DNA of 64,000 nucleotides from JAJXWB01 sp964634325 (GTDB taxonomy: Bacteria; Pseudomonadota; Alphaproteobacteria; Rhizobiales; Beijerinckiaceae), in NCBI GenBank assembly GCA_964634325.1, contig CAZWJF010000010.1, positions 62,001 to 126,000 of the forward strand, written 5' to 3'. A program made the translations under genes and the position numbers. Below are positions 51,930-60,701 of this stretch, piece by piece; within the stretch, counting starts at the first letter, position 1, and each line of letters starts with the position of its first letter. The notes beneath the pieces were generated by a model. The model was given only the letters and a program-made list of their open reading frames with translations, had not been told where the DNA came from and ran no database searches.

Positions 51930-52652
51930 ATGACCCGCATCGACGTCGCTCTCGTCGAGCGTGGCCTGTTCGCCAGTCGCGCCAAGGCGCGCGAGGCGAT
52001 CGAAGCGGGGCTCGTGTCCGTCGATGGGCGGGCGGTCGATAAGCCCTCCGAACCCGTATCGCCCGAAGCGCGGATCGACGCGCGCGCGCCATACGAATGG
52101 GTGTCGCGCGGCGGCGTAAAGCTCGCAGCCGCGCTCGACGCTTTTTCTATCGATCCACGCGGCCTGCATTGCCTCGACGTCGGCGCCTCGACGGGAGGGT
52201 TCGCGGACGTTCTCCTGTCGCGCGACGCCAGGAGCGTCGTCTGCGTCGATGTCGGCCATGCGCAGCTGCATCCAAGGATCGCCGCCGACGCGCGCGTGAC
52301 GTCGTTGGAGAAGACCGACGCACGCCAGCTCGGCCCTGAGAGACTCGGCGCGCCGCCGGCTCTGATCGTCGTCGATGTCAGTTTCATTTCTCTCGACCGC
52401 GTTCTGCCGCATGTCCTCGCCCTTGCTGCGCCGACCGCGAAGCTCGTCGCGCTGGTCAAGCCGCAGTTCGAGGCGGGGCCGGCGCATGTGAGGAAGGGGA
52501 TCGTGCGCGACGCCACGGTCCGCGCCGCCGTGTGCGCGAAGATCGAAAGACTTGTCACGGATCTCGGCTGGCGCGTCGTCGGCCTCATTCCTTCGCCGAT
52601 CGAAGGCGGCGACGGCAATCGCGAGTTCTTGCTTGGGGCCGAGCGGCCATGA
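51930..52652 (+). CDS. tlyA: TlyA family rRNA 2'-O-methyltransferase / hemolysin-like
   Basis: A 240-residue protein with an N-terminal S4 RNA-binding domain (about residues 1-60: RIDVALVERGLFASRAKAREAI) and a FtsJ-like methyltransferase domain with LDVGASTGGFADVLL and DVSFISLDRVLPHV. In mycobacteria TlyA methylates 16S and 23S rRNA; haemolysin activity has been claimed for some members. The ATG at 51930 is preferred to a TTG at 51921. It overlaps the next gene (ATGA), forming an RNA-methylation pair. Confidence 0.92.
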   Translation: MTRIDVALVERGLFASRAKAREAIEAGLVSVDGRAVDKPSEPVSPEARIDARAPYEWVSRGGVKLAAALDAFSIDPRGLHCLDVGASTGGFADVLLSRDARSVVCVDVGHAQLHPRIAADARVTSLEKTDARQLGPERLGAPPALIVVDVSFISLDRVLPHVLALAAPTAKLVALVKPQFEAGPAHVRKGIVRDATVRAAVCAKIERLVTDLGWRVVGLIPSPIEGGDGNREFLLGAERP

Positions 52653-53938
52653 GCAAAGACCGAATTGATCTCAACGCCCGTCTGAAGATCGAGCGTCTCG
52701 GCGCGCGCGGCGAGGGCGTCGCACGGACCTCGCGCGGTCTCGTCTTCGTTCCCTATGCGCTGGCCGGAGAAATCGTTCTCGCCGAAGTCGACGGCGAGCG
52801 CGGACGTCTGGTCGAGATCCTCGAACCGTCCGCTGATCGCGTCGAAGCGATCTGTCCTTTGTTCGGGGAGTGCGGCGGTTGCGTCGTGCAGAACCTGCGC
52901 CACGCCGCCTATCTCGACTGGAAACGCGATCTTCTGGTCGACGCCCTGCGCGCAGCGCGGATCGAAACGGAGGTGCGCGCGACGGTCGACGCGCATGGCG
53001 CGGGCCGCCGCCGCGCCGTGTTTCATGCGCGCGCGGACGCGCGCGGGCGAGTCGCGGTCGGCTTCATGCGGGCGCGCACGCATGCGCTGGTCGAGATCGA
53101 CGCTTGCCCACTCTTTGCGCCCGCCCTCGCTGGCGCTCCGCGCGCGGCGCGCGAATTGGCCGAAGCGCTCGCCTCGCTCGGCAAGCCGCTCGACATCGCC
53201 GTGACGGCGACGTCGGCGGGGCTTGATGTCGATCTGCGCGGCAGCGGTCCGCTCGACTTCGCCCTGACACAGGAATTGATCGCCATCGCCAGTGCGCGGG
53301 ACCTCGCCCGCCTGTCCAACCACGGCGTGACCTTGATCGAACGGCGTCAGCCGCACCTTGCGGTCGGCCGTGCGCAAGTCATGCCGCCAGCCGGCGGCTT
53401 TCTGCAGGCGACGGAAGCAGGGGAAGCCGCCTTGGCCGATCTCGTGCTTGCGGAAATAGGGTCAGCTCGCAGACCCGCCGACCTCTTCGCGGGCGTCGGA
53501 ACCTTCGCATTGCGGCTGGCTGAACGCGCGGAGGTCCACGCCGTCGAACACGACGCCGCGGCGCTCGCCGCCCTGTCGAAGGCCGCGCGCAGCGCGACCG
53601 GCTTGCGCCGCGCGACGGTCGAGGCGCGCGACTTGTTCAAGCGTCCTCTGACGCACGCCGAACTTGCAAGTTACGACGCCGTCGTCTTCGATCCGCCGCG
53701 CGCGGGCGCGGAGGGGCAGGCGCGCGAGCTTGCGACGTCCGACGTCCCGCTCGTCGTTGGCGTGTCCTGCAATCCGCAAACCTTCGCGCGCGACGCGAAA
53801 ATTCTGGTCGAGGGCGGCTATGCGCTCGAGCACGCGACGCCCGTCGACCAGTTTCGCTATTCCGCGCATGTCGAGGTCGTCGGCGTGTTTCGTCGCGCGG
53901 CGCGCGCTCGAACGAAAAAGGGGTTGTTGTCGCGCTAG
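52649..53938 (+). CDS. TrmA/RlmD-type RNA m5U methyltransferase
   Basis: A 429-residue class I methyltransferase of the TrmA/RlmC/RlmD family. The start at 52649 overlaps the tlyA stop. An N-terminal TRAM-like part (LKIERLGARGEGVAR) is followed by the iron-sulfur cysteines in CPLFGECGGC at about residues 70-79 and the methyltransferase core DLFAGVGTFALRLA. The catalytic cysteine is in GVSCNPQTFARD. The pattern fits uracil-5 methylation of rRNA or tRNA, but the exact nucleotide cannot be read from the sequence. Confidence 0.93.
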   Translation: MSKDRIDLNARLKIERLGARGEGVARTSRGLVFVPYALAGEIVLAEVDGERGRLVEILEPSADRVEAICPLFGECGGCVVQNLRHAAYLDWKRDLLVDALRAARIETEVRATVDAHGAGRRRAVFHARADARGRVAVGFMRARTHALVEIDACPLFAPALAGAPRAARELAEALASLGKPLDIAVTATSAGLDVDLRGSGPLDFALTQELIAIASARDLARLSNHGVTLIERRQPHLAVGRAQVMPPAGGFLQATEAGEAALADLVLAEIGSARRPADLFAGVGTFALRLAERAEVHAVEHDAAALAALSKAARSATGLRRATVEARDLFKRPLTHAELASYDAVVFDPPRAGAEGQARELATSDVPLVVGVSCNPQTFARDAKILVEGGYALEHATPVDQFRYSAHVEVVGVFRRAARARTKKGLLSR

Positions 53939-54151
53939 CAATCGGTCGGTCGACAGGGCTTGCGAAGAGCTGAAACGCACGCCCGCTTCTGGTGCGGTCG
54001 CGCACTCTCCGAATCCGCTTGCGGCGATTTGGCGCTGGGCTCTGGTCCGCCAATCGAATACGACAAAGCGGACGGAGAGACTTGACCGCCCCGTAGGCGA
54101 TTGCCGACAGGCGGGCTAATCTGTCCGTAGCGCGCGAGTTGAAGTGGGCGC

Positions 54152-55483
54152 ATGGAAATAGAAAGACCGCACGACGCGGCGTCTGCGAAGCAGATGCGTA
54201 TATTCAGCGTCGTGAACGCACGCCCGCGCGACGCCGTTTGGCGGCATTGGACGATTTCCACGGCGTTTGTCGTCCATGCGCCGGTCGATCTGTCGGTTCT
54301 CGAACGCGCTTTCCGCGCCACGATGGGCAAGTACGTCGAAGCGCGTTCGGTATTTCGCGATGTTGGCGGTTCGCTTCGCGTCGACACTCTGCCGACGTCG
54401 GAATTCGCATTGTCCGGCGCGCCGACCCGCCGGCATTTGCGCGAGGAGGCTTTGGCCGCCGCACGGTCGGACGCCTGGCGCGGCTTCGAGTCCTTCCAGG
54501 AGCCGTTGGTTGCGCTGCGTGTCTATCCAGTCGACGACGGCTCGACGCTGATTGCTTCGCAGGTCTCCCATCTCCTTGCCGACGGCGGCAGCATGGAGAT
54601 TCTCGTCAACGACATCATGCTCTCGTATTTCGGCGGCGGCGTAGCGTCCCCGGGCGGCGGCGGGCCATTGTTCTCCGATTATGTCGACTGGGAAGAAAGG
54701 TTCCTCGCTTCCGAAGAAGGCGCGGCGCAGCGCGAATTCTGGCGGGTGAGACAACCGCCTTCGCCGACGCTCGCGGCGCTGCCTTACGACAGGCCGCCGC
54801 GCGACGATACGATCGAGACGGGAGGCCTGCTGCGCATCGAGGCAGGAGCGCGCGAAACCGAACGGCTCGCTGCTACGTCGCAGGCGCTCGGCGTTACGCC
54901 TTTCGCCACGTTGCTCGCAATCTTCCTGCGCGCGATATCGGCATGGAGCCGGCAAGACAGACTGTCTGTGAGCATTCCATTCTCGCGACGGCATCGCCGC
55001 GAATTTTCGGAAATGTTGGGCGATCTTGCGGTCGCCTATCCTATCGACAGCGCCCTTGCGCGGGCGGCGTCCCTGAACGAGGGCGTTCGTTCGGTCAGCC
55101 GGGAAATGCAGGAAATGGCGCTGCGTCAGGATTTTCCGATCTTCACGCTGGCCCCGGACTGGAGGTCGATCGGCGGGGCGCCCGCGCAGGGAACGCCGGG
55201 ATTTCCGCAAGTCCTGTTTGGACCGCTGAGCGGCTTGCGGCATGACGCCTTCGGCATCTCCGGCATGATGCATAAGCCGCCGGGGGCGCGGGTCGCGATC
55301 GCCGGCGTCGATGTCGAAAGCGTGGGGCTGGAGACCGCGCCGTGCGGCCGCGACGTGACCATGACCTATGTCGCCAGACCGCACGAGACGGCCTTCGCGA
55401 TAACCTATCCTGCCGACCGCTTCGCCGCGTCGACGATCGCCTCGCTGGCGGGGGCCTTCAAAGACCAACTCATGCGTCTGTGA
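54152..55483 (+). CDS. Orphan condensation-domain-like acyltransferase
   Basis: A 443-residue stand-alone protein of the condensation-domain superfamily (NRPS C domains, PapA-type and related acyltransferases). The catalytic core is present as Ser139-His140-Leu-Leu-Ala-Asp144-Gly145, i.e. the second, catalytic His and the DG of HHxxxDG, with the first His replaced by Ser. The second signature (DFGWG) is degenerate, reading HDAFGISG near residue 370. N-terminal sequence and ATLLAIFLRAISAW are fold-typical. No adenylation, carrier-protein or polyketide gene is nearby. The start at 54152 has only a weak ribosome site. Substrate and acceptor unknown. Confidence 0.78.
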   Translation: MEIERPHDAASAKQMRIFSVVNARPRDAVWRHWTISTAFVVHAPVDLSVLERAFRATMGKYVEARSVFRDVGGSLRVDTLPTSEFALSGAPTRRHLREEALAAARSDAWRGFESFQEPLVALRVYPVDDGSTLIASQVSHLLADGGSMEILVNDIMLSYFGGGVASPGGGGPLFSDYVDWEERFLASEEGAAQREFWRVRQPPSPTLAALPYDRPPRDDTIETGGLLRIEAGARETERLAATSQALGVTPFATLLAIFLRAISAWSRQDRLSVSIPFSRRHRREFSEMLGDLAVAYPIDSALARAASLNEGVRSVSREMQEMALRQDFPIFTLAPDWRSIGGAPAQGTPGFPQVLFGPLSGLRHDAFGISGMMHKPPGARVAIAGVDVESVGLETAPCGRDVTMTYVARPHETAFAITYPADRFAASTIASLAGAFKDQLMRL

Positions 55484-55502
55484 TGCGGCTGCTTCTCTCG
55501 CA

Positions 55503-56198
55503 TCATTGATGAATCGGCCGGCCGACCGGCGCTTGCAGCTCCGGCCCGTCGCTCTTGTAAGAATTCACCTGCGACGAAACTTCGAAAAATTCGATCGTGT
55601 CGTCGGGCGCGGGTTTCAGCAACGCGGCGGCGCGCCCGGTCGTCTCGTCCGAACAGTCGAGCCATGCGTCGAAATCCGCCGGCGCGACGACCGCCGGCAT
55701 TCGGTCGTGGATCGCCACCGTGGCTGAATTCGCCGATGTCGTGACGATGCAGCCGGTCTCGATCTCGCCGCCTTGCGGGTCTGACCATGTTTCGTAGAGT
55801 CCGGCGAAGCCGAGCGGCCCATGGTCCCGTGCGCGCAGAAGAAACGGTTGCTTAACCATCTTGCCGCGCGCGTCGCTCGTCCGGCGCCATTCGTACCAGC
55901 CGTCGGCGATGAACAGGCAGCGTCGCCGTCGCATCGCCGCGCGGAAGCTCGGCTTGGTCTCGATTCCTTCCGCACGGGCGTTGATGATGAGCGGAAAGGT
56001 CTTGGGATCCTTGACGAAGCCCGGCAGGAAACCCCACCGCACGAGGCCGAAATGCCGGGCGCCCGCGGCCATGCGCACGATGGGCGCGGGCTGCGTGGGC
56101 GCCACGTTGTAGCGCGGCGGAAAGTTGGGCTGTTCGACATAGGCAAAGACGCGGCGCATCGCCTCGGGGGGCAGGGTGATGGCGTAGCGCCCGCACAT
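55503..56198 (-). CDS. yedK: SOS response-associated peptidase (SRAP/YedK)
   Basis: Forms a stable thiazolidine link to abasic sites in single-stranded DNA through Cys2 and shields them from cleavage. The 231-residue protein starts MCGRYAIT, so the catalytic cysteine follows the initiator methionine directly, which fixes the start. Other conserved parts are RYNVAPTQ, LVRWGFLPG, NARAEGIETKPSF, CLFIADGWYEW and the histidine in AIHDRMPAV. No LexA-type box is seen upstream. It converges with the condensation-domain gene (19 bp between stops). Confidence 0.96.
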   Translation of the reverse strand: MCGRYAITLPPEAMRRVFAYVEQPNFPPRYNVAPTQPAPIVRMAAGARHFGLVRWGFLPGFVKDPKTFPLIINARAEGIETKPSFRAAMRRRRCLFIADGWYEWRRTSDARGKMVKQPFLLRARDHGPLGFAGLYETWSDPQGGEIETGCIVTTSANSATVAIHDRMPAVVAPADFDAWLDCSDETTGRAAALLKPAPDDTIEFFEVSSQVNSYKSDGPELQAPVGRPIHQ

Positions 56199-56279
56199 AC
56201 GTCTCGATCCTCCTGATTTTGAAAGGTCTTGTTATCGATTTCGTGGCTAGTGTCGAATGCCGAGGGCTCTGACGACGCT

Positions 56280-56810
56280 ATGTCTTTCAACGACGAAGCC
56301 AATGCCGACTTTGCGCATGAATGCGCCGATACGGTGGAAGCGCGCGCGGCCGCCCTCGTTAACCCGGCGTCCGGCCTCGCGAACGACTTTCTCAACGTCT
56401 ACAACGAAATCCTGATGTTGATCGAGCTTCTCCCGACCATGCCGGAGCTCGCCGACGACATCGCAGCCTGGCGTCCGGCGAGCTATCGCGCCTATTTCAT
56501 GCAGTCGCCGCTGCCCGGCAGCGAGGAAGCCCTGCGCGCGTACACGCGCCTGGAGCCGACGTTCCGCGCGATCTTCGAAGCGTCCGTCGAAAAACTCGCC
56601 GAGAGCGGCGTCGCCGCGGTCTCGGCCATCGCCTCGGCTGTCGCGGTCGGCGCGAGCGACGGCGGCGAGCAGATCGCCGGCCTCTGCGCCGAATGGGTCG
56701 CCAACTTGCGTCGCCTGCTCGATTCGACCGAACAGCTCGTCAATTTCGGCCATATCGCCAACGCCCGGCCCGCGCAGGCGGCCGTCAACGAAATATTCTC
56801 GGCGGCCTGA
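56280..56810 (+). CDS. Alanine-rich cytoplasmic protein of unknown function
   Basis: A 176-residue protein, mostly helical by composition, that I do not recognise. The ATG at 56280 (MSFNDEANADF) is preferred to one at 56229. Notable stretches are FLNVYNEILMLIELLPTMPEL and AAWRPASYRAYFMQSPLPGS, and a hydrophobic but glycine/alanine-rich segment GVAAVSAIASAVAVGAS that is probably not a membrane span. It is divergent from yedK and converges with the enoyl-CoA hydratase gene, 6 bp between stops. Confidence 0.72.
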   Translation: MSFNDEANADFAHECADTVEARAAALVNPASGLANDFLNVYNEILMLIELLPTMPELADDIAAWRPASYRAYFMQSPLPGSEEALRAYTRLEPTFRAIFEASVEKLAESGVAAVSAIASAVAVGASDGGEQIAGLCAEWVANLRRLLDSTEQLVNFGHIANARPAQAAVNEIFSAA

Positions 56811-56816
56811 CGCCCC

Positions 56817-57566
56817 TCAGCCCTTGGCCTTGTTCAGGAAGGACATGAACGCGGCCTTGGCCTCGTCCGACCGAAGCGCCTCTGCGAAAGCGACCGTCTC
56901 CCGATCCATGGCCGCGACGATGTCCTTGCGGTCGCCGCGCATCAGCCGGCGCGCCGCGCGCAACGCCGCAGGCGGTTTCGCTGCGAGTTTGCGGGCCGCC
57001 TCCATGGCCGTGTCGGCCAAGGCGTCGGGCGCGACGATCGCGTTGACGAGGCCGAGCGCCTCGGCCTCCTGCGGCCCGAAGGCTTCGGCGAGCAGGATGT
57101 ACTGGCTCGCCTTCGCCATGCCGAACCGCGCGGGCGCGAGGATCGAGGATGCGGCCTCCGGCACCAGGCCGAGATCGAGGAAGGGCATGCGGAATTTGGC
57201 CGCCGGCGTGGCGTAGACGAGATCGCAGTGAAACAGCAGCGTCGTACCGACGCCGACTGCGACCCCGTCGACCGCCGCGACGATGGGGGTATCCAGCGTC
57301 GCGATCTTGCGGATGAAATAACCCGCGCGGTTTTCTTCGCCGCGCGTGGCCGTGGCGAGGAAGTCGGCGAGGTCGTTGCCGGCGGTGAACGATCCGCCCG
57401 AGCCTTCGAGCACGATGGCGCGAATGTCGTCAGACGCGTCGGCCTGCTCCATCGCCGCCGTCATGGCGTCGTACATCGGCCCGGTCAGCGCGTTCTTTTT
57501 TGCGGATCGGTTCATCGTGATGCGCATCACGCCGTCGGCGGTGGAAATCAATGCGTCTGCGGTCAT
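56817..57566 (-). CDS. Enoyl-CoA hydratase/isomerase family protein
   Basis: A 249-residue crotonase-fold enzyme, likely in fatty acid or related acyl-CoA breakdown. The oxyanion-hole motifs are visible as GSGGSFTAGNDLADF and AAVDGVAVGVGTTLLFHCDLVYA, but the catalytic glutamates of classical hydratases are not obvious (FLDLGLVPEAASS retains one), so an isomerase or other crotonase reaction is possible. It is downstream of an acyl-CoA dehydrogenase gene on the same strand with 55 bp between them, suggesting a small beta-oxidation unit. Confidence 0.88.
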   Translation of the reverse strand: MTADALISTADGVMRITMNRSAKKNALTGPMYDAMTAAMEQADASDDIRAIVLEGSGGSFTAGNDLADFLATATRGEENRAGYFIRKIATLDTPIVAAVDGVAVGVGTTLLFHCDLVYATPAAKFRMPFLDLGLVPEAASSILAPARFGMAKASQYILLAEAFGPQEAEALGLVNAIVAPDALADTAMEAARKLAAKPPAALRAARRLMRGDRKDIVAAMDRETVAFAEALRSDEAKAAFMSFLNKAKG

Positions 57567-57621
57567 TCGATTCTCCCGGTCGCGAGCCCTCGCGCTCGCC
57601 TGCGTGTTACGCTCTGCGCGT

Positions 57622-59415
57622 TCATCCCGCCGCCAGCAGCGCCGCCGCTTCGCTGACGGTGTCTGCGCCTTCGACGACGGCCTCCTCCAATCCGCCCGCG
57701 CCGGTGGCGAGGTTGCGCGCGAAGAAACGTGCGCTGGCGATGCGCGCCGCGTTCGGCGCTTCGGCGGCGCCCTCGCGATGGGCGGCGAGCGCGATCTCGC
57801 CGAGCAGCGTGCCGCCGCGCGCCAGACCGAACAGCCGCAGATACGGCGTCGCGCCCGCGAGCGCGTCGGCCGGCGCTGAGCCGACCGCGTTCAGCATGTA
57901 GTCCGTCGCGCGCGCAAGCGATTCGACGGCGTCGCCGAGCGGTTTCGCCATATCGGTCAATTCCGGCGCGTTCGAGCCGCGCAGTTTCTCGACGGTCGCA
58001 CGCATATCCGCGATCTCCGCACGCACCGTTTCGCCGCCCGACAGCGGCAGTTTGCGCGTGGCGAGGTCGATCGCCTGGATGCCGTTCGTGCCTTCATAAA
58101 TCGCGGCGATGCGCACGTCGCGCATGAACTGGGCGGCGCCCGTCTCTTCAATGAAGCCCATGCCGCCGTGCGCCTGCACGCCCATCGAGGCGACCTCGTT
58201 GCCGACGTCGGTCGAAAAAGCCTTGGCGATCGGCGTCAGCAGCGCGTTGCGTTCGGCGGCCTTCTTCTTTTCGGCCGGATCGCTCAGCCGATGCGAGCGG
58301 TCGAGCGCGCCGGCGGTCGCATAGCAGATGGCGCGTACGGCGTCCGTCGTCGCGCGCATCGTCATCAACGTGCGCGCAATGTCGGGATGATGGACGATGG
58401 CGTCCATCGCGCCGGCGGGCGACGTGGAGTTCGGCGCGCGCCCCTGTTTGCGTTCGCGCGCGTAGGCGAGCGCGTGTTGCGTCGCGCGCTCCGACAGCGC
58501 CACGCCTTGCAGACCAACCGACAGGCGCGCCGAGTTCATCATCGTGAACATGCAGGCGAGGCCCTTGTTCTCCTGCCCGATCAGCCAGCCGATTGCGCCG
58601 CCCTTGTCGCCGTACGCCATGACGCACGTCGGCGACCCGTGGATGCCGAGCTTGTGTTCGAGGCTCGCACAATGCACGTCGTTGCGCGCGCCGAGAGAGC
58701 CGTCCGCATTGACGAGGAACTTCGGCACTAGGAACAGCGAAATGCCCTTGGTGCCGGGCGGCGCGTCCGGCAGACGGGCGAGCACGAGATGCACGACGTT
58801 GTCCGTCATGTCGTGGTCGCCGTAGGTGATGAATATCTTGGAGCCCGTGATCCTGTAGGAGCCGTCGGGCTGCCGTTCCGCGCGCGTCCGCATGGCCGAC
58901 AGATCCGAGCCCGCAGAGGGCTCGGTCAGGTTCATCGTCGACGTCCACTCGCCCGAAATCATCTTGGCGAGATAGATCGACTTCAATTCTTCGCTGGCGT
59001 GCGATTCGACCGCGTCGATCGCGCCGAAGCCCAGCAGCGGGCAGAGCGCAAAGGCCATGTTGGCCGAGTTCCACATCTCCGTGCAGGCCGCATTGATGAG
59101 GTGCGGCAGACCCATCCCGCCGAAATCCGGCGTCGCGGTCACGGCGTTCCAGCCGCCCTCGATCCAATGCTGATAGGCCTCGCGCCAGCCGGGCGACGTC
59201 TTGACGGCGCCGTCGACGAGCTTGGCCGGCGTGAGGTCGCCGTTGCGATTGATCGGCGCGAGGCGGTTCTCCGCGAATTTCGCGGCTTCGTCGAGCAGCG
59301 CCTCGGCGGCCCCGTCCGCGAGATCGGCGTAATAGCCCCGATCGACGCCGTCCTGCAGCCCGGCGGCGTGTTTCATGGCGAAAAGCATGTCGGCGACAGG
59401 CGCGCGATATGTCAT
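57622..59415 (-). CDS. Acyl-CoA dehydrogenase
   Basis: A 597-residue FAD enzyme for alpha,beta-dehydrogenation of acyl-CoA, of the long class with a C-terminal extension. The start at 59415 (MTYRAPVADM) has a gggagg site; 12 codons lie upstream in frame. Motifs are ALCPLLGFGAIDAV, MNLTEPSAGSDLSAMRT for FAD and substrate, KIFITYGDHDM, and the catalytic glutamate region AIYEGTNGIQAIDLATRKLPL. The chain-length preference is unknown. It heads a unit with the crotonase gene and is divergent from the TsaC gene. Confidence 0.93.
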   Translation of the reverse strand: MTYRAPVADMLFAMKHAAGLQDGVDRGYYADLADGAAEALLDEAAKFAENRLAPINRNGDLTPAKLVDGAVKTSPGWREAYQHWIEGGWNAVTATPDFGGMGLPHLINAACTEMWNSANMAFALCPLLGFGAIDAVESHASEELKSIYLAKMISGEWTSTMNLTEPSAGSDLSAMRTRAERQPDGSYRITGSKIFITYGDHDMTDNVVHLVLARLPDAPPGTKGISLFLVPKFLVNADGSLGARNDVHCASLEHKLGIHGSPTCVMAYGDKGGAIGWLIGQENKGLACMFTMMNSARLSVGLQGVALSERATQHALAYARERKQGRAPNSTSPAGAMDAIVHHPDIARTLMTMRATTDAVRAICYATAGALDRSHRLSDPAEKKKAAERNALLTPIAKAFSTDVGNEVASMGVQAHGGMGFIEETGAAQFMRDVRIAAIYEGTNGIQAIDLATRKLPLSGGETVRAEIADMRATVEKLRGSNAPELTDMAKPLGDAVESLARATDYMLNAVGSAPADALAGATPYLRLFGLARGGTLLGEIALAAHREGAAEAPNAARIASARFFARNLATGAGGLEEAVVEGADTVSEAAALLAAG

Positions 59416-59549
59416 AGGTTCCTCCCGCAATCGTCCGTCGTTCTGATACACCCGCCTTGCCGCCGACGCAGCACAGCCGAACGTCGAGGGCGGATCGCGA
59501 ACAATGGTTGATATATAAACCGAAGGCCGGCGAGCCGCAAAGAGACCCC

Positions 59550-60530
59550 TTGGATCGAACTTCGCAATCTCACATCAAGGCGCATCGCCTCGAGCCCACG
59601 CCGGAAGGCGTGGCGGAAGCCGCGCGCCTGATCCGTTCCGGCGGTCTGGTGGCGTTCGCGACCGAGACTGTCTATGGGCTCGGCGCCGATGCGACCTCGC
59701 CGGAGGCCGTTGCGAAGATTTACGCCGCCAAGGGGCGGCCGAGTTTCAATCCGCTGATCGCCCATGTGACGGGGCTGGATGCGGCCGAGCGGCAAGGCCG
59801 GTTTTCGCCGGACGCCGTCAGGCTGGCTCAGGCGTTCTGGCCGGGACCGCTGACGTTGGTCGTTCCGGTCGCCGACAGCGCTTCAGTCTGCGAACTCGCG
59901 CGCGCCGGATTGCCGACCGTCGCGCTGCGCGCGCCCGCTCATCCCGTCGCGCAAGCCTTGCTCGCGGAGGTCGGTCGCCCGGTGGCTGCGCCGTCCGCAA
60001 ATCGCTCCGGTCGCGTGAGCCCTGTCACGGCCGATCACGTGCTCGAGGATCTCGCGGACCGGATCGACGCGGTGCTCGACGCCGGGCCGACGGACGTCGG
60101 ACTCGAGTCGACCATCGTCGCGTGCCTCGACGGCCCGCCGGTTCTGCTGCGGCCAGGCGGCGTCGCCCGCGGGCGCATCGAGGCGCTGGTCGGACCGCTC
60201 GCCGCGCCCCAGGCCGGCAAGGTCGAGGCGCCAGGCATGCTCGCCTCGCATTATGCGCCGCGCGCCCGTCTGCGGCTCGGCGCGTCGGACCTGCGGCCCG
60301 GCGAAGCGGGTTTGGATTTTGCAGGCCGCTTGCACAAACGAACCGGACAGCCGACGCTGGACCTGTCGCCGTCCGGCGATCTGGTGGAAGCGTCAGCGAG
60401 CCTCTACGCCTATTTGCGGCGTCTCGACGCTTCGGGCGTGGACAGCATCGCAGTTGCGCCGATCCCGGAAGAAGGATTGGGCGAAGCCATCGCGGATCGG
60501 CTGCGTCGAGCTGCGGCACCGCGAAACTGA
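59550..60530 (+). CDS. tsaC: Threonylcarbamoyl-AMP synthase (Sua5 type)
   Basis: Makes threonylcarbamoyl-adenylate for the t6A modification at position 37 of ANN-decoding tRNAs. The protein has a YrdC domain (RSGGLVAFATETVYGLGADA, then KGRPSFNPLIAHV, then LAQAFWPGPLTLVVP) and a C-terminal Sua5 domain reached through EAPGMLASHYAPRA, so it is the long Sua5 form. There is no ATG at the N-terminus; the TTG at 59550 gives 326 residues and follows a purine run, but TTGs further upstream are possible, so the start is uncertain. Confidence 0.92.
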   Translation: MDRTSQSHIKAHRLEPTPEGVAEAARLIRSGGLVAFATETVYGLGADATSPEAVAKIYAAKGRPSFNPLIAHVTGLDAAERQGRFSPDAVRLAQAFWPGPLTLVVPVADSASVCELARAGLPTVALRAPAHPVAQALLAEVGRPVAAPSANRSGRVSPVTADHVLEDLADRIDAVLDAGPTDVGLESTIVACLDGPPVLLRPGGVARGRIEALVGPLAAPQAGKVEAPGMLASHYAPRARLRLGASDLRPGEAGLDFAGRLHKRTGQPTLDLSPSGDLVEASASLYAYLRRLDASGVDSIAVAPIPEEGLGEAIADRLRRAAAPRN

Positions 60531-60701
60531 ACGACAAGCCGACGCACCGGGCGTCGTAAATAAGATCTTGCAGGAGCAGGTCAAAAAAACGGCAATTAGG
60601 GTAATGGTTTAGCGAAGCTTATCGAAGAGGATCGACTTGTCTCGCCTGCGTTATGGCCCATTGACGCGAAACGGACGCCGGATTTTTGGGGACGGATCGC
60701 A

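Noticed and set aside
56199..56279. Possible LexA box upstream of the yedK/SRAP gene
   Set aside because: Despite the family name, no GTTC-N7-GTTC or GAAC-N7-GAAC is present in the gap.
60540..60556. Hairpin CGACGC-ACCGG-GCGTCG after tsaC as a terminator
   Set aside because: The stem is only 6 bp and is followed by GTAAATAAG with no T-run.
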